Shown here in pieces: positions 36,535 through 44,456 of a DNA stretch of 64,000 nt (positions are counted from its first letter, which is position 1; the number at the start of each line of letters is the position of its first letter). Both the position numbers and the translations under genes were made by a program. This DNA is from an uncultured Muribaculaceae bacterium (GTDB lineage Bacteria > Bacteroidota > Bacteroidia > Bacteroidales > Muribaculaceae), in the NCBI GenBank assembly GCA_905233845.1, contig CAJOFH010000001.1:97072-161071 (forward strand), written 5' to 3'. Below the pieces are notes generated by a model, which saw nothing but the letters and a program-made list of their open reading frames with translations, ran no database searches and was not told the origin of the DNA.

Positions 36535-37571
36535 AAAAAATACTTCTTACTCTCGATTATGAGCTCTTTGGTGATGGTTCGGGCGATGTGTTCAAGCACA
36601 TTGTTGAGCCCACTAATTTAATCTTAGAAGTGGCAGAACGCTATGGTGCAAAGATTACTGCATTTTTTGAGGTGGTGGAATACTGGCGTCTGAAACATGA
36701 GTGGGAGAGTGGTAATCACATGGGGTATAATTGCAATCCTGCAGAAATGATGGAAAAGCAGGTTGTTGACATGATAAGACATGGTCATGATGTACAGCTG
36801 CACTTACATCCTCAATGGGTAGATGCAAAATGGCTAGACAATCACTGGGAAGTTGACTACAAGAATTGGCGACTGGGAGACTTCAATTCACCCACAATGA
36901 CGCTCAAGCAGCTGATAAGTGAGGGCAAGCATACCTTGGAGGATATTATTCAACCACATTTTCCTAACTATAAGTGTTATGCCTTACGAGCTGGTGGTTA
37001 TAATGCCCAGCCATCGGAGACGATAGTAGAAGCGATGCGTGAGTGTGGCATGATGGTTGACTCATCAATAGTGCCTGGCGCGAAGGAAGATGGCTCGCTT
37101 TCTATATATGATTACACTAGTGCACCAGATTGTGAGGGACTATGGTATGTTGGAAAAAAACTTGAAGAGCCTAGTAAAGAAAAAACTGATATTATTGAAT
37201 TGCCAATAGTTTCATTCCCCATTCTTAGAATATTCAAATTCATGTCCCATACGAGAATAAAGTCTATACTGCTTAATCGCAAATCGGCTCAAGCTTCCTT
37301 TGAGGCGAAAACATCTTCAGGAGGAACAAATGGTGGAATGTTGAGAAAATTATCTTTCTTTTTCAAGAAAGAGTTTCAAACATGGGACTACTGCCTCTTC
37401 CCTTGTTGGATGCATCGTCGTTACTTTCATAAAATTGCTACACAGAAATCTCGCGACATCTTTGTTGTGATAGGACACCCCAAGAGTTTAGTCTCAACTA
37501 AAAGCCTTGAATTCATGCTCAAAAAGGCTAACGAAAAAATGAAATTTGTTTCCTTAAGTGATTTGATATGA
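36531..37571 (+). CDS. Polysaccharide deacetylase-like protein
   Basis: A 346-residue protein of the NodB-like or related metal-hydrolase (beta/alpha)7 type. It opens KKILLTLDYELFGDGSGDVF, where DYE stands in place of the usual DD motif. Candidate metal ligands are in GHDVQLHLHPQW (about residue 85), and YALRAGGYNAQP (about 165) recalls the Arg-containing motif 3. It resembles deacetylase-like proteins of O-antigen clusters (WbmS-like, tentative). The start is a TTG in TTGA, overlapping the TGA of the preceding gene; no in-frame ATG gives the conserved N-terminus. Possible role: removing an acetyl group from a sugar of the repeat. Confidence 0.72.
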   Translation: MKKILLTLDYELFGDGSGDVFKHIVEPTNLILEVAERYGAKITAFFEVVEYWRLKHEWESGNHMGYNCNPAEMMEKQVVDMIRHGHDVQLHLHPQWVDAKWLDNHWEVDYKNWRLGDFNSPTMTLKQLISEGKHTLEDIIQPHFPNYKCYALRAGGYNAQPSETIVEAMRECGMMVDSSIVPGAKEDGSLSIYDYTSAPDCEGLWYVGKKLEEPSKEKTDIIELPIVSFPILRIFKFMSHTRIKSILLNRKSAQASFEAKTSSGGTNGGMLRKLSFFFKKEFQTWDYCLFPCWMHRRYFHKIATQKSRDIFVVIGHPKSLVSTKSLEFMLKKANEKMKFVSLSDLI

Positions 37572-38830
37572 ACATTAGAATTAAGGAATTTGTTCGAGAC
37601 TTAGCGAAGTACACCCCTCAATATCATTTAACATATAAAGGGTTGACTGAGCAATTCACTATGTCAAAATTAAGAAAAAGTGTAGAAACGGCCATACTCG
37701 ATGTCCCTTATTATCGTAATAATCATTACAAAGAATTGTTGCCTTCTGATTCTGAATTAATTGATCTTTCGGTATTCCCAATTCTTAAGAAAGACGATCT
37801 TTCAGGCAAGGAAAAAGAGTTCGTTTCAGATAAGTTTTATAAATGTTTGTTGCGTCAAGAGAATACTGGTGGAACGACAGGAAAGCCGTTGAAATTATAT
37901 TATTCACCCACTTTGTCTTTTGCTCGAACTGTATATCCCGATTTGCTTTATCAAGAGTATGTTGGAAAACCTCTTCAATTGGCATTATTGAGGGGGACAA
38001 AACCGTCAAATGGTAAACTGGTTGAACGAGTTGGGGCTCACCGAGTGCTTCTATCTTCTTATCAGCTGTATCCTGAAAATGTGGATTTCTTCATAAAAGC
38101 CATTATTGACGAGGGTATTACTTGTCTTCTTGCTTATCCTTCTTCGTTAACGGTTTTAGCAAAATTGATTCAATCAAAATATGGAACAGTTAGAATACCA
38201 AAATTAAAAGCAATTTTAGCCAGCAGTGAGATTTTTTCGCATGATGCAAAAAAGATGGTAATGCAGGTATTTGAGGGTGTTACAGTTATTGATTTTTATT
38301 GTATGTCAGAGTTTGCCACAGCAGCTCATAGTGTAGGTTTAGGCAACTATGTTTTTTGTGATAATTATGGCTATGCTGAATTTGTTGACACAAACAAAAA
38401 AACCGATTCAGGAAATACTATCTCAAAGATTATCGCTACAAGTATAATGAATACCACGATGCCTTTAATCAGGTTTGACACTGGCGACTTGGCTGAGATT
38501 GATGATGATGGAAATGTAGTTTCGATTATTGGTCGCACGTCCGACTTCATAATAAATAAAAACAACGACCTAATGCCTTGCATTATTACGCCACGAGATT
38601 GTTCTTTTGAAAACGTTGTTGCATTTCAGTATTATCAGCCAAAGGATGGAGTACTTGAATTTCATGTAATGGTGAATGAAAATTTTGGGCAAGAGGATTT
38701 TGACAATCTTTCTCAGGATGTTGAGGAAACATTTCCACATCGATTAATGGACAGCAAAGTTGTGGTTAAAAAAGAGTTAAAGAAAACGCAACAAGGCAAA
38801 CTGTTGCGACTAGTGAAAGATAATCAATAA
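37568..38830 (+). CDS. PaaK/CapK-like adenylate-forming enzyme
   Basis: A 420-residue member of the phenylacetate-CoA ligase (PaaK/CapK) branch of AMP-forming enzymes. The ATP-binding loop NTGGTTGKPLKLYYSP is near residue 98; IDFYCMSEFATAAHS (about 240) and the FDTGDLAEIDDDG hinge region (about 298) with ligase-type DLMP...R downstream are present. It would activate a carboxylic acid as an acyl-adenylate. CapK-type proteins recur in capsule loci with unknown substrates. ATG overlaps the preceding stop (ATGA), so it is translationally coupled. With the opine-dehydrogenase-like enzyme next door, an amino-acid or carboxyalkyl substrate is plausible (inference). Confidence 0.8.
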   Translation: MNIRIKEFVRDLAKYTPQYHLTYKGLTEQFTMSKLRKSVETAILDVPYYRNNHYKELLPSDSELIDLSVFPILKKDDLSGKEKEFVSDKFYKCLLRQENTGGTTGKPLKLYYSPTLSFARTVYPDLLYQEYVGKPLQLALLRGTKPSNGKLVERVGAHRVLLSSYQLYPENVDFFIKAIIDEGITCLLAYPSSLTVLAKLIQSKYGTVRIPKLKAILASSEIFSHDAKKMVMQVFEGVTVIDFYCMSEFATAAHSVGLGNYVFCDNYGYAEFVDTNKKTDSGNTISKIIATSIMNTTMPLIRFDTGDLAEIDDDGNVVSIIGRTSDFIINKNNDLMPCIITPRDCSFENVVAFQYYQPKDGVLEFHVMVNENFGQEDFDNLSQDVEETFPHRLMDSKVVVKKELKKTQQGKLLRLVKDNQ

Positions 38831-38840
38831 TTAATGTAGT

Positions 38841-40043
38841 ATGAAAAAATTAGTAATTTGTGGTGGAGGTAGTAGTGCTCATACAATAATTCCTCTTTTG
38901 AAAGATTCAATTTTTGAGGTTTCGCTCTATACGTCACGACCAGAACAATGGAGTCATAATGTAGAGCTTGAGTGGCACGACCCATCTGGTAATGTGCTTG
39001 GGAATTATAGTGGTGAGTTAAAGAACATATCAAGTAATCCTGATGATTTGTTTCCTGATGCTGACTATATAGTTTTTTGCATGCCTGTACATCGTTATCG
39101 TGTTGCTCTTCATGACATAGCACCTTTTTTAAGTGCAGATAAGCCTGTTTTTGTGGGTACCGTATATGGCCAAGGTGGATGGAATTGGATGGTTGATGAG
39201 GTTAAGAGTAAATTTGGAAAAGACAACTTGGTACCATTTGCTTTTGGCTTGATTCCATGGATTTGTCGAATAATTAAATATGGTCACAAAGGTGTGACTT
39301 ATGGGTGTAAAGCTATTAATTATGCGGCAGTATACCCCAATCATTATTTTGACCAAATCAAAGAAGATTTGTTGGAACCCATCTGCTATAGATGGTTTGG
39401 AAAAGGTCAGGTGAAGCAGAGTGATAATTTCTTGTCTCTTACACTATCGGTTGACAATCAAATAATTCACACTTCACGCTGTTTAGGACTATATAAAGTA
39501 TACGGACCTATGTGGGAGCATAAGGAGGATGTGCCATGGTTCTACCGTGACTATGATGATTTATCGGCCCATTTATTAGCCAATCTTGATGCTGATTACG
39601 AAAAGATTAGAATGGCAATAAAAAATCGTCATCCAGAGAAAGACTTCCGCTATATGCTTGATTATTTGGCTTTAGAGCGTTTCTCTTATCAATCACAAAA
39701 CACCGACATTAAAGAATCGTTTATTAATTCTCAAACTCTTGTTTCAATCGCTACTCCTGTTGTTGAAAATGAAAATGGTCTTTGGGAAGTGGATCGCAAT
39801 CATCGTTTTTTCCTTGATGATATTTATTATGGTAACATGATAGCTAAGTGGATGGCTGAAATGCTTGAGTTGTCAACACCTACAATTGATGAGATTCTTC
39901 AATGGGCTCAAAGAGTTAGGGGGGAGAATTTTATCGACAAAAACAATCACTTAATAGTTGATAGTGATGATTTGGCTTCACCATTTAAGTGCGGAATCCC
40001 TTGTGTATATGGTTTAAATAGTATTGAAGACTGTGTCGATTAA
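38841..40043 (+). CDS. NAD(P)-dependent opine/octopine dehydrogenase-like enzyme
   Basis: A 400-residue two-domain oxidoreductase of the octopine/nopaline dehydrogenase type (PF02317). The N-terminal Rossmann motif is LVICGGGSSAHTIIPLL and the second strand ends ADYIVFCMPVHRY. The C-terminal domain has SVDNQIIHTSRCLGLY (about residue 210), where N-x-IIH matches the catalytic histidine motif of opine dehydrogenases (family knowledge). Such enzymes reductively join an amino acid with a 2-oxo acid. In this operon the product could be a capsule substituent such as an N-(carboxyalkyl) amino acid. It sits 10 bases after the CapK-like gene and directly abuts the next gene. Confidence 0.75.
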   Translation: MKKLVICGGGSSAHTIIPLLKDSIFEVSLYTSRPEQWSHNVELEWHDPSGNVLGNYSGELKNISSNPDDLFPDADYIVFCMPVHRYRVALHDIAPFLSADKPVFVGTVYGQGGWNWMVDEVKSKFGKDNLVPFAFGLIPWICRIIKYGHKGVTYGCKAINYAAVYPNHYFDQIKEDLLEPICYRWFGKGQVKQSDNFLSLTLSVDNQIIHTSRCLGLYKVYGPMWEHKEDVPWFYRDYDDLSAHLLANLDADYEKIRMAIKNRHPEKDFRYMLDYLALERFSYQSQNTDIKESFINSQTLVSIATPVVENENGLWEVDRNHRFFLDDIYYGNMIAKWMAEMLELSTPTIDEILQWAQRVRGENFIDKNNHLIVDSDDLASPFKCGIPCVYGLNSIEDCVD

Positions 40044-41240
40044 ATGCCGTTTTTGTCAAAAATATTGCTACTTCTAAAGGACTACTGCGAGCAAGAACAG
40101 TTTAAGGGATGGGACCCTTATGATGGGTTGAATTCCAAATTGTTCATGTCAATTCCTGGATTGAAAAACAATGGCTACTATAGGCTTGCTGTGATTCAGC
40201 TCTTTAAGCGAAATCCCATTAACCTCCGTAGGATTTCTCTTGTTCCAAAGGAGTATAATGCTAAGGGCATAGGGCTTTTTTTGCAGGGCTATTGTAATTT
40301 ATATCAGGCTGTTGCTGATAAATCAAATCTATCAGAAACATTCGGTTCTTTACAAGATATCAAGGCTCAAATTGACAAATTGGCTGCTTTGCTCATCTCA
40401 TTACGCTCTCAAGGCAATTATAAAGGTGCTTGCTGGGGGTATAATTTCGATTGGCAGAATCGCACTGGATTCAACTTCCCAAAATACACTCCTACCGTAG
40501 TTGCCACATGTTTCTGTGCCACGGCATTATTAAATGCCTATGAGATAACTAAGAATCAGGAATATCTTAATGTGGCGTTGAGCTCTGCTCGTTTTGTAGT
40601 AGAAGACCTTCATCGCACTGATTGTAACGGTGGTTTTCTTTTCTCTTACAGTCCGCTTAAGGGCCATGAGACTGTTTATAATGCATCACTGCTTGGCAGC
40701 AAATTGTTGAGTTCTTGCTTTAAATATACTGGCAACGAGGAATACAAGACACTTGCTAGAGAATCGGTTTTGGCATGTTGTGCTGGTCAGAAGGAGAGTG
40801 GTGCTTGGACCTATGGCATGTTGCCAGTGCAACAGTGGGTTGACAGTTTTCATACTGGTTACAACCTTGATGCACTTAATGATTTTGAACAACTCACAGG
40901 TGACACATCTTTCCATAACAGCTTAGAGAAAGGTTTTGACTACTACATTAAGAATTTCTTTGAGGATGATGGTTGTCCAAAATATTATGATAACAAGAAA
41001 TATCCAATCGATATTCATTGCCCAGCACAATTGTTTGTTACCTTGGCTCGACTTAATGAGTTTGATTGTCATAGAGAAACTGCTCAAAAAGTACTGGATT
41101 GGACAGTAAAGAACATGCAATCGCCAAAGGGATATTTCTATTATCAATTAAAACAAGGCATAAACTCACGCATCAGCTATATGCGATGGAGTAATGCCTT
41201 TATGTTCTGTGCATTAACCTATTATTTATTAAATGAATAA
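40044..41240 (+). CDS. Alpha/alpha-barrel protein of the polysaccharide locus
   Basis: A 398-residue protein with repeated helical hairpins typical of an (alpha/alpha)6 barrel, as in glycoside hydrolases, lyases or sugar epimerases. Features are aromatic-rich GACWGYNFDWQNRTGF (about residue 130), TPTVVATCFCATALLNAYE, GGFLFSYSP, ESGAWTYGMLPVQQWVDSFHTGYNLDAL (about 250) and HCPAQLFVTLARL. No signal peptide, so cytoplasmic. Its function is not known; a role in trimming or epimerising a sugar intermediate is possible. Its ATG abuts the preceding stop and its end overlaps the GT26 gene by 8 bases. Confidence 0.7.
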   Translation: MPFLSKILLLLKDYCEQEQFKGWDPYDGLNSKLFMSIPGLKNNGYYRLAVIQLFKRNPINLRRISLVPKEYNAKGIGLFLQGYCNLYQAVADKSNLSETFGSLQDIKAQIDKLAALLISLRSQGNYKGACWGYNFDWQNRTGFNFPKYTPTVVATCFCATALLNAYEITKNQEYLNVALSSARFVVEDLHRTDCNGGFLFSYSPLKGHETVYNASLLGSKLLSSCFKYTGNEEYKTLARESVLACCAGQKESGAWTYGMLPVQQWVDSFHTGYNLDALNDFEQLTGDTSFHNSLEKGFDYYIKNFFEDDGCPKYYDNKKYPIDIHCPAQLFVTLARLNEFDCHRETAQKVLDWTVKNMQSPKGYFYYQLKQGINSRISYMRWSNAFMFCALTYYLLNE

Positions 41241-41931
41241 GATAACAATAAATGGAGTTGACATTTGTCCTTTCACTTCACGAGAAGAATTGATGGACTA
41301 TGTTGACGAGAACAAGTCTATTCTTGTGGCTATCAATGCCGAGAAGGTAATGAACGCCACTGATCAAACACGTGCCATAATCAACGGCAACACTGGCTAT
41401 TGTGACGGTGTGGGTGCTGTATGGGCGCTAAAACAGAAGGGAGCCAAGAATGTTGTTAAGATTCCTGGTTGCGAGTTATGGCTCAACATCGTAAACCGAT
41501 ATCAGGATAGCAAATCGTTCTATCTCATCGGTGGCAAGCAGGAAGTAATTGATTCTACGGTTGCTAAACTCAAAGAAGAATTCCCTAATATAAATATCCT
41601 AGGCTATCGCAATGGTTATTTGAAGAGTGATATGGATCGTAATGCCTTAATTGATGACATTGTGAATAAGAAACCCGATGTGGTTTTTGTGGCTATGGGA
41701 AGTCCCAAGCAGGAATTGTTAATGGGGGAAATGCAGCAACGTCACAAGGCAATTTATCAAGGTTTGGGTGGCAGTTTTGATGTCTATACTGGCACTTCTG
41801 ACCGTGCGCCCAAGTGGTGGCTAGACCACAATTTGGAGTTTGCCTATCGATTCTTCCAGAACCCCAAGCGCATAAAGCGTCAAATTCCTATCATCAAGCT
41901 TGCTTTGAAACTCTTGTTTCATAAGATATAG
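41233..41931 (+). CDS. WecG/TagA/CpsF-family glycosyltransferase (GT26)
   Basis: A 232-residue GT26 enzyme. WecG adds ManNAcA, and TagA ManNAc, to a polyprenyl-diphosphate GlcNAc primer. Visible are VAINAEKVMNA (about residue 33), the YCDGVGAVWALK motif with the catalytic-type Asp (about 55), KIPGCELW, the FYLIGGKQEVIDSTVAKL strand, PDVVFVAMGSPKQE (about 150), and YQGLGGSFDVYTGTSDRAPKWW near the end. Because the same operon encodes a WecC-like dehydrogenase, ManNAcA is the favoured donor sugar (inference). It is the last plus-strand gene before the shared terminator. Confidence 0.9.
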   Translation: MNKITINGVDICPFTSREELMDYVDENKSILVAINAEKVMNATDQTRAIINGNTGYCDGVGAVWALKQKGAKNVVKIPGCELWLNIVNRYQDSKSFYLIGGKQEVIDSTVAKLKEEFPNINILGYRNGYLKSDMDRNALIDDIVNKKPDVVFVAMGSPKQELLMGEMQQRHKAIYQGLGGSFDVYTGTSDRAPKWWLDHNLEFAYRFFQNPKRIKRQIPIIKLALKLLFHKI

Positions 41932-41957
41932 TCTTTGAAACTGCTTAAGAAAAAAGT

Positions 41958-41983
41958 AATCTGGCTGATTAATCAGTCAGATT
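41958..41983. terminator. Bidirectional terminator at the tail-to-tail junction
   Basis: AATCTGGCTGATT (41958-41970) pairs with AATCAGTCAGATT (41971-41983; one G-T). A T run follows on the plus strand and an A-rich flank gives a T run on the minus strand. It overlaps the last codons of the flippase gene. Confidence 0.8.
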
Positions 41984-43421
41984 TTTTATTTTTTGACTTG
42001 CTGAACACCATTTTTATCATTTTGGTGATGTCGTTCTTCAATTCTTGTGGTAATGTCATGATTATACACGATTCGGCTATTAACATGTAGATTAGAGCAA
42101 AAAATGGAGTTGAAAGATAATAGTATGGAATTATGCTTACTATCATCACAGCAATTGGGACAATTGTACGGTATTCGAAATGTAAGGTGAAATACTTGCG
42201 TGTGTTGAACCACAGGAAAATCGTCATTGCCGAATAGGCTAAAATTGCTGTCACAGTTACTCCAAAAATGCCATATTTGGGCACCAGCAAGAAGTTGAAA
42301 ACAATATTCAGTACCACAACAATCACCACCGAAGGAAGCGTCCACACTGTGTCTTTAGCGCATTGGTATGGGAGGTAGAAATAGTTGCCTACAGCAGCAA
42401 TAACCAACGATAATGCGAGTGGATATAGATATATGAAAGCAGGACGATAGTTAACCGAGACGATCCACGGACATGCTTTTAATACAAAGATAAAGCCTAT
42501 AAGTGCAATGGCAAGTATGAACACATAGCTGTTGAACACTTTAGAGAAAAACTTGTCTCGGTCTTTGCTGTTATATTGTTGAATGGCATTTTCTTGCCAG
42601 GTCTGGTAGAAGATGATTGCTAAGTTGTTAATAATTCCAGATGTTCTCACGGCTATTGCATAGATGCCTGACTGTTCTAAGCTATGTAATTTCCACAAAA
42701 ACAATCGGTCTGTTAAATGTGGGAGCAATCCACACAAGGTGGCGGGAATGAGAGGTATGCTATAAAACAGCAGGTCGCGGGTGATAGTTCTAATGTCTAC
42801 CTTGACGCTGAAGAAGCGAACCAAGGTTTTCATCTTTAATTCCACAAGTGCCAATGACAACAATCTTGCGAAGATGTTGGCTAAGAATATTCCCAAGATT
42901 CCCATCTTGAACCATGCCACAAAGATAAGGCTGAAGAGTCCTATACCGAACGAGGCAATAAGTCCAGCTGCGATAAATGCCTTGTTGTTGCCTAAGCCTC
43001 GAGTCACCTGCGCTAGCACTTCATAGAATGCCATCACAACAAGTAGCAAAACAGTGCACCACAGATACTTGATGGTGTAGAATTGCGAGATGCCAACTGC
43101 TATTACTGCTGTCGAAATGGTGGTAAAGAATATGGCTCGGTAAACTGATGATACAATTTGTGTACGAGGCTCTTTGTCTTGAGTCTCAAGGAGAAACCTG
43201 AATGCACCGTCACGCAATTGTAATGTCACAAGAGGGGTGAGTAGTAGGCAAACTTGCAAACACAGATCAAAATAGCCATAATCGCTGGGTCTTTCTACAA
43301 AATAGGTATAGAGCGGAATCATCAATATTGTGATGATCTTTGAGCCCAAGTTTCCAATTGCGTAGATGCCGAAGTCCTTGATGAACTTGGTGCTGCGGCT
43401 ATTTTTTTTTGCTTCTGCCAT
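41973..43421 (-). CDS. Polysaccharide flippase (Wzx-like, MOP superfamily)
   Basis: A 482-residue polytopic protein of the oligosaccharide flippase type, with 12-14 hydrophobic segments. It begins with a basic cytoplasmic stretch, then FGIYAIGNLGSKIITILMIPLYTYFVERPSDYGYFDL, the usual Wzx opening. It would move the lipid-linked repeat across the inner membrane. The ATG at 43421 is preferred to the in-frame ATG at 43442: a consensus promoter at 43444-43474 places the transcription start near 43437, downstream of the longer start. It is therefore probably expressed by itself, although it is next to the two minus-strand genes upstream. Confidence 0.88.
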   Translation of the reverse strand: MAEAKKNSRSTKFIKDFGIYAIGNLGSKIITILMIPLYTYFVERPSDYGYFDLCLQVCLLLTPLVTLQLRDGAFRFLLETQDKEPRTQIVSSVYRAIFFTTISTAVIAVGISQFYTIKYLWCTVLLLVVMAFYEVLAQVTRGLGNNKAFIAAGLIASFGIGLFSLIFVAWFKMGILGIFLANIFARLLSLALVELKMKTLVRFFSVKVDIRTITRDLLFYSIPLIPATLCGLLPHLTDRLFLWKLHSLEQSGIYAIAVRTSGIINNLAIIFYQTWQENAIQQYNSKDRDKFFSKVFNSYVFILAIALIGFIFVLKACPWIVSVNYRPAFIYLYPLALSLVIAAVGNYFYLPYQCAKDTVWTLPSVVIVVVLNIVFNFLLVPKYGIFGVTVTAILAYSAMTIFLWFNTRKYFTLHFEYRTIVPIAVMIVSIIPYYYLSTPFFALIYMLIAESCIIMTLPQELKNDITKMIKMVFSKSKNKKSD

Positions 43422-43443
43422 GTCTCTTTTTTGAAAAATCATG

Positions 43444-43474
43444 CAAAGGTACTGCTTTTTATTGATTTCTCAAA
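43444..43474 (-). promoter_or_regulatory. Consensus promoter of the flippase gene
   Basis: On the minus strand TTTG (43471-43474), a 19-base spacer and TACCTTTG (43444-43451). It lies in the 41-base gap before the flippase frame and fixes its start at 43421. Confidence 0.75.
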
Positions 43475-43483
43475 AGTATATTT

Positions 43484-44452
43484 TTAAATCCAGAACTTTG
43501 TGCTTTCTTTGTCTTGGGTAAAGAATGGAATGTCGTTTTGACCACAAAGCATGTCATAGATGCGGCTTGAGAAAACTGCGTCGTGCAGGCCAAGTCCGAT
43601 GTTGTAGCAAATAATTCGTTCGTCATTACTCTTTCGACCTGGATTCTCACCAAGCAATACTCGGCTCAGCTCGTCATAATTCTTGAACTGGGAGAAATAC
43701 TTGAAACCCTTCACGTGACCAGTATCATCGCCATATATCTTGTCGAAAAATAGGTCGCAGTTTTGGAAACCACGTGTGTGGACTGGAATTAGCAGTATGC
43801 CCGGTTTGTATAGCTCGTCGTGCTCGCAAATTAGGCCTTGTGCGGCTGTGATGCACGATATCAGCACTTCGGCTCCAGCTACAAACTCATCAACATCGTC
43901 GATAACCTCAAAAGAGACATTGCCGTAGCCTTTGAAGCGCTCAATTAATGTGTCAGCTTGGTCTTTGTATTTCATGAGTCTGAACTTAATAGTCTCACCC
44001 TCATTGTCTTCGATTATGCACATCGCTGCAGCACGTGCTGTATTCCCGAGTCCAATGAATGAATAGGTGTTCACACCAGTTTTCTTGAACATGCGGGCCG
44101 AAAGGGCTGCCACAGCCCCAGTGCGCATCGTGGTAATCCAGTCACCATCGAGTATTGCCAGCAGGTTGCCTTTTGTTGAGTCATAGAGCAGTATCTCACT
44201 GCCCAATGACGGCTCTTGACCAGCGATGCGATGCACCTCTTTCATCGCAAATCTTCCGTATAATGGTGGTAGCAGGCAAGGCATAGTGTTGAAGAAATCG
44301 TCTCCCTGTGGATGGATGCTAGTCTTGGGTGGCAGGGTTGATTCATATTTCATTCTGAACGAATCTTCTATCCACTCCACACACTGTTTGGGAGTTATGC
44401 CAGCATTGACTATGTCGTTATGCTGGAGTATAAGTACCTTGTTACCGTTCAT
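43484..44452 (-). CDS. Ornithine cyclodeaminase / mu-crystallin family oxidoreductase
   Basis: A 322-residue NAD(P)-dependent enzyme of the OCD/mu-crystallin family, which includes ornithine cyclodeaminase, alanine dehydrogenase, ketimine reductases and the opine-type dehydrogenase SbnB. The substrate-side motif KEVHR and DGDWITTMRTGAVAALSA (about residue 108, with the conserved T-x-x-R-T-G-A) and the Rossmann motif FIGLGNTARAAAMCII (about 133) are clear. The C-terminal YNIGLGLHDAVFSS is also family-typical. The exact substrate cannot be told. It lies 4 bases after the cytidylyltransferase/PLP fusion, so the two likely work in one pathway. Confidence 0.85.
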   Translation of the reverse strand: MNGNKVLILQHNDIVNAGITPKQCVEWIEDSFRMKYESTLPPKTSIHPQGDDFFNTMPCLLPPLYGRFAMKEVHRIAGQEPSLGSEILLYDSTKGNLLAILDGDWITTMRTGAVAALSARMFKKTGVNTYSFIGLGNTARAAAMCIIEDNEGETIKFRLMKYKDQADTLIERFKGYGNVSFEVIDDVDEFVAGAEVLISCITAAQGLICEHDELYKPGILLIPVHTRGFQNCDLFFDKIYGDDTGHVKGFKYFSQFKNYDELSRVLLGENPGRKSNDERIICYNIGLGLHDAVFSSRIYDMLCGQNDIPFFTQDKESTKFWI

Positions 44453-44456
44453 ATTT

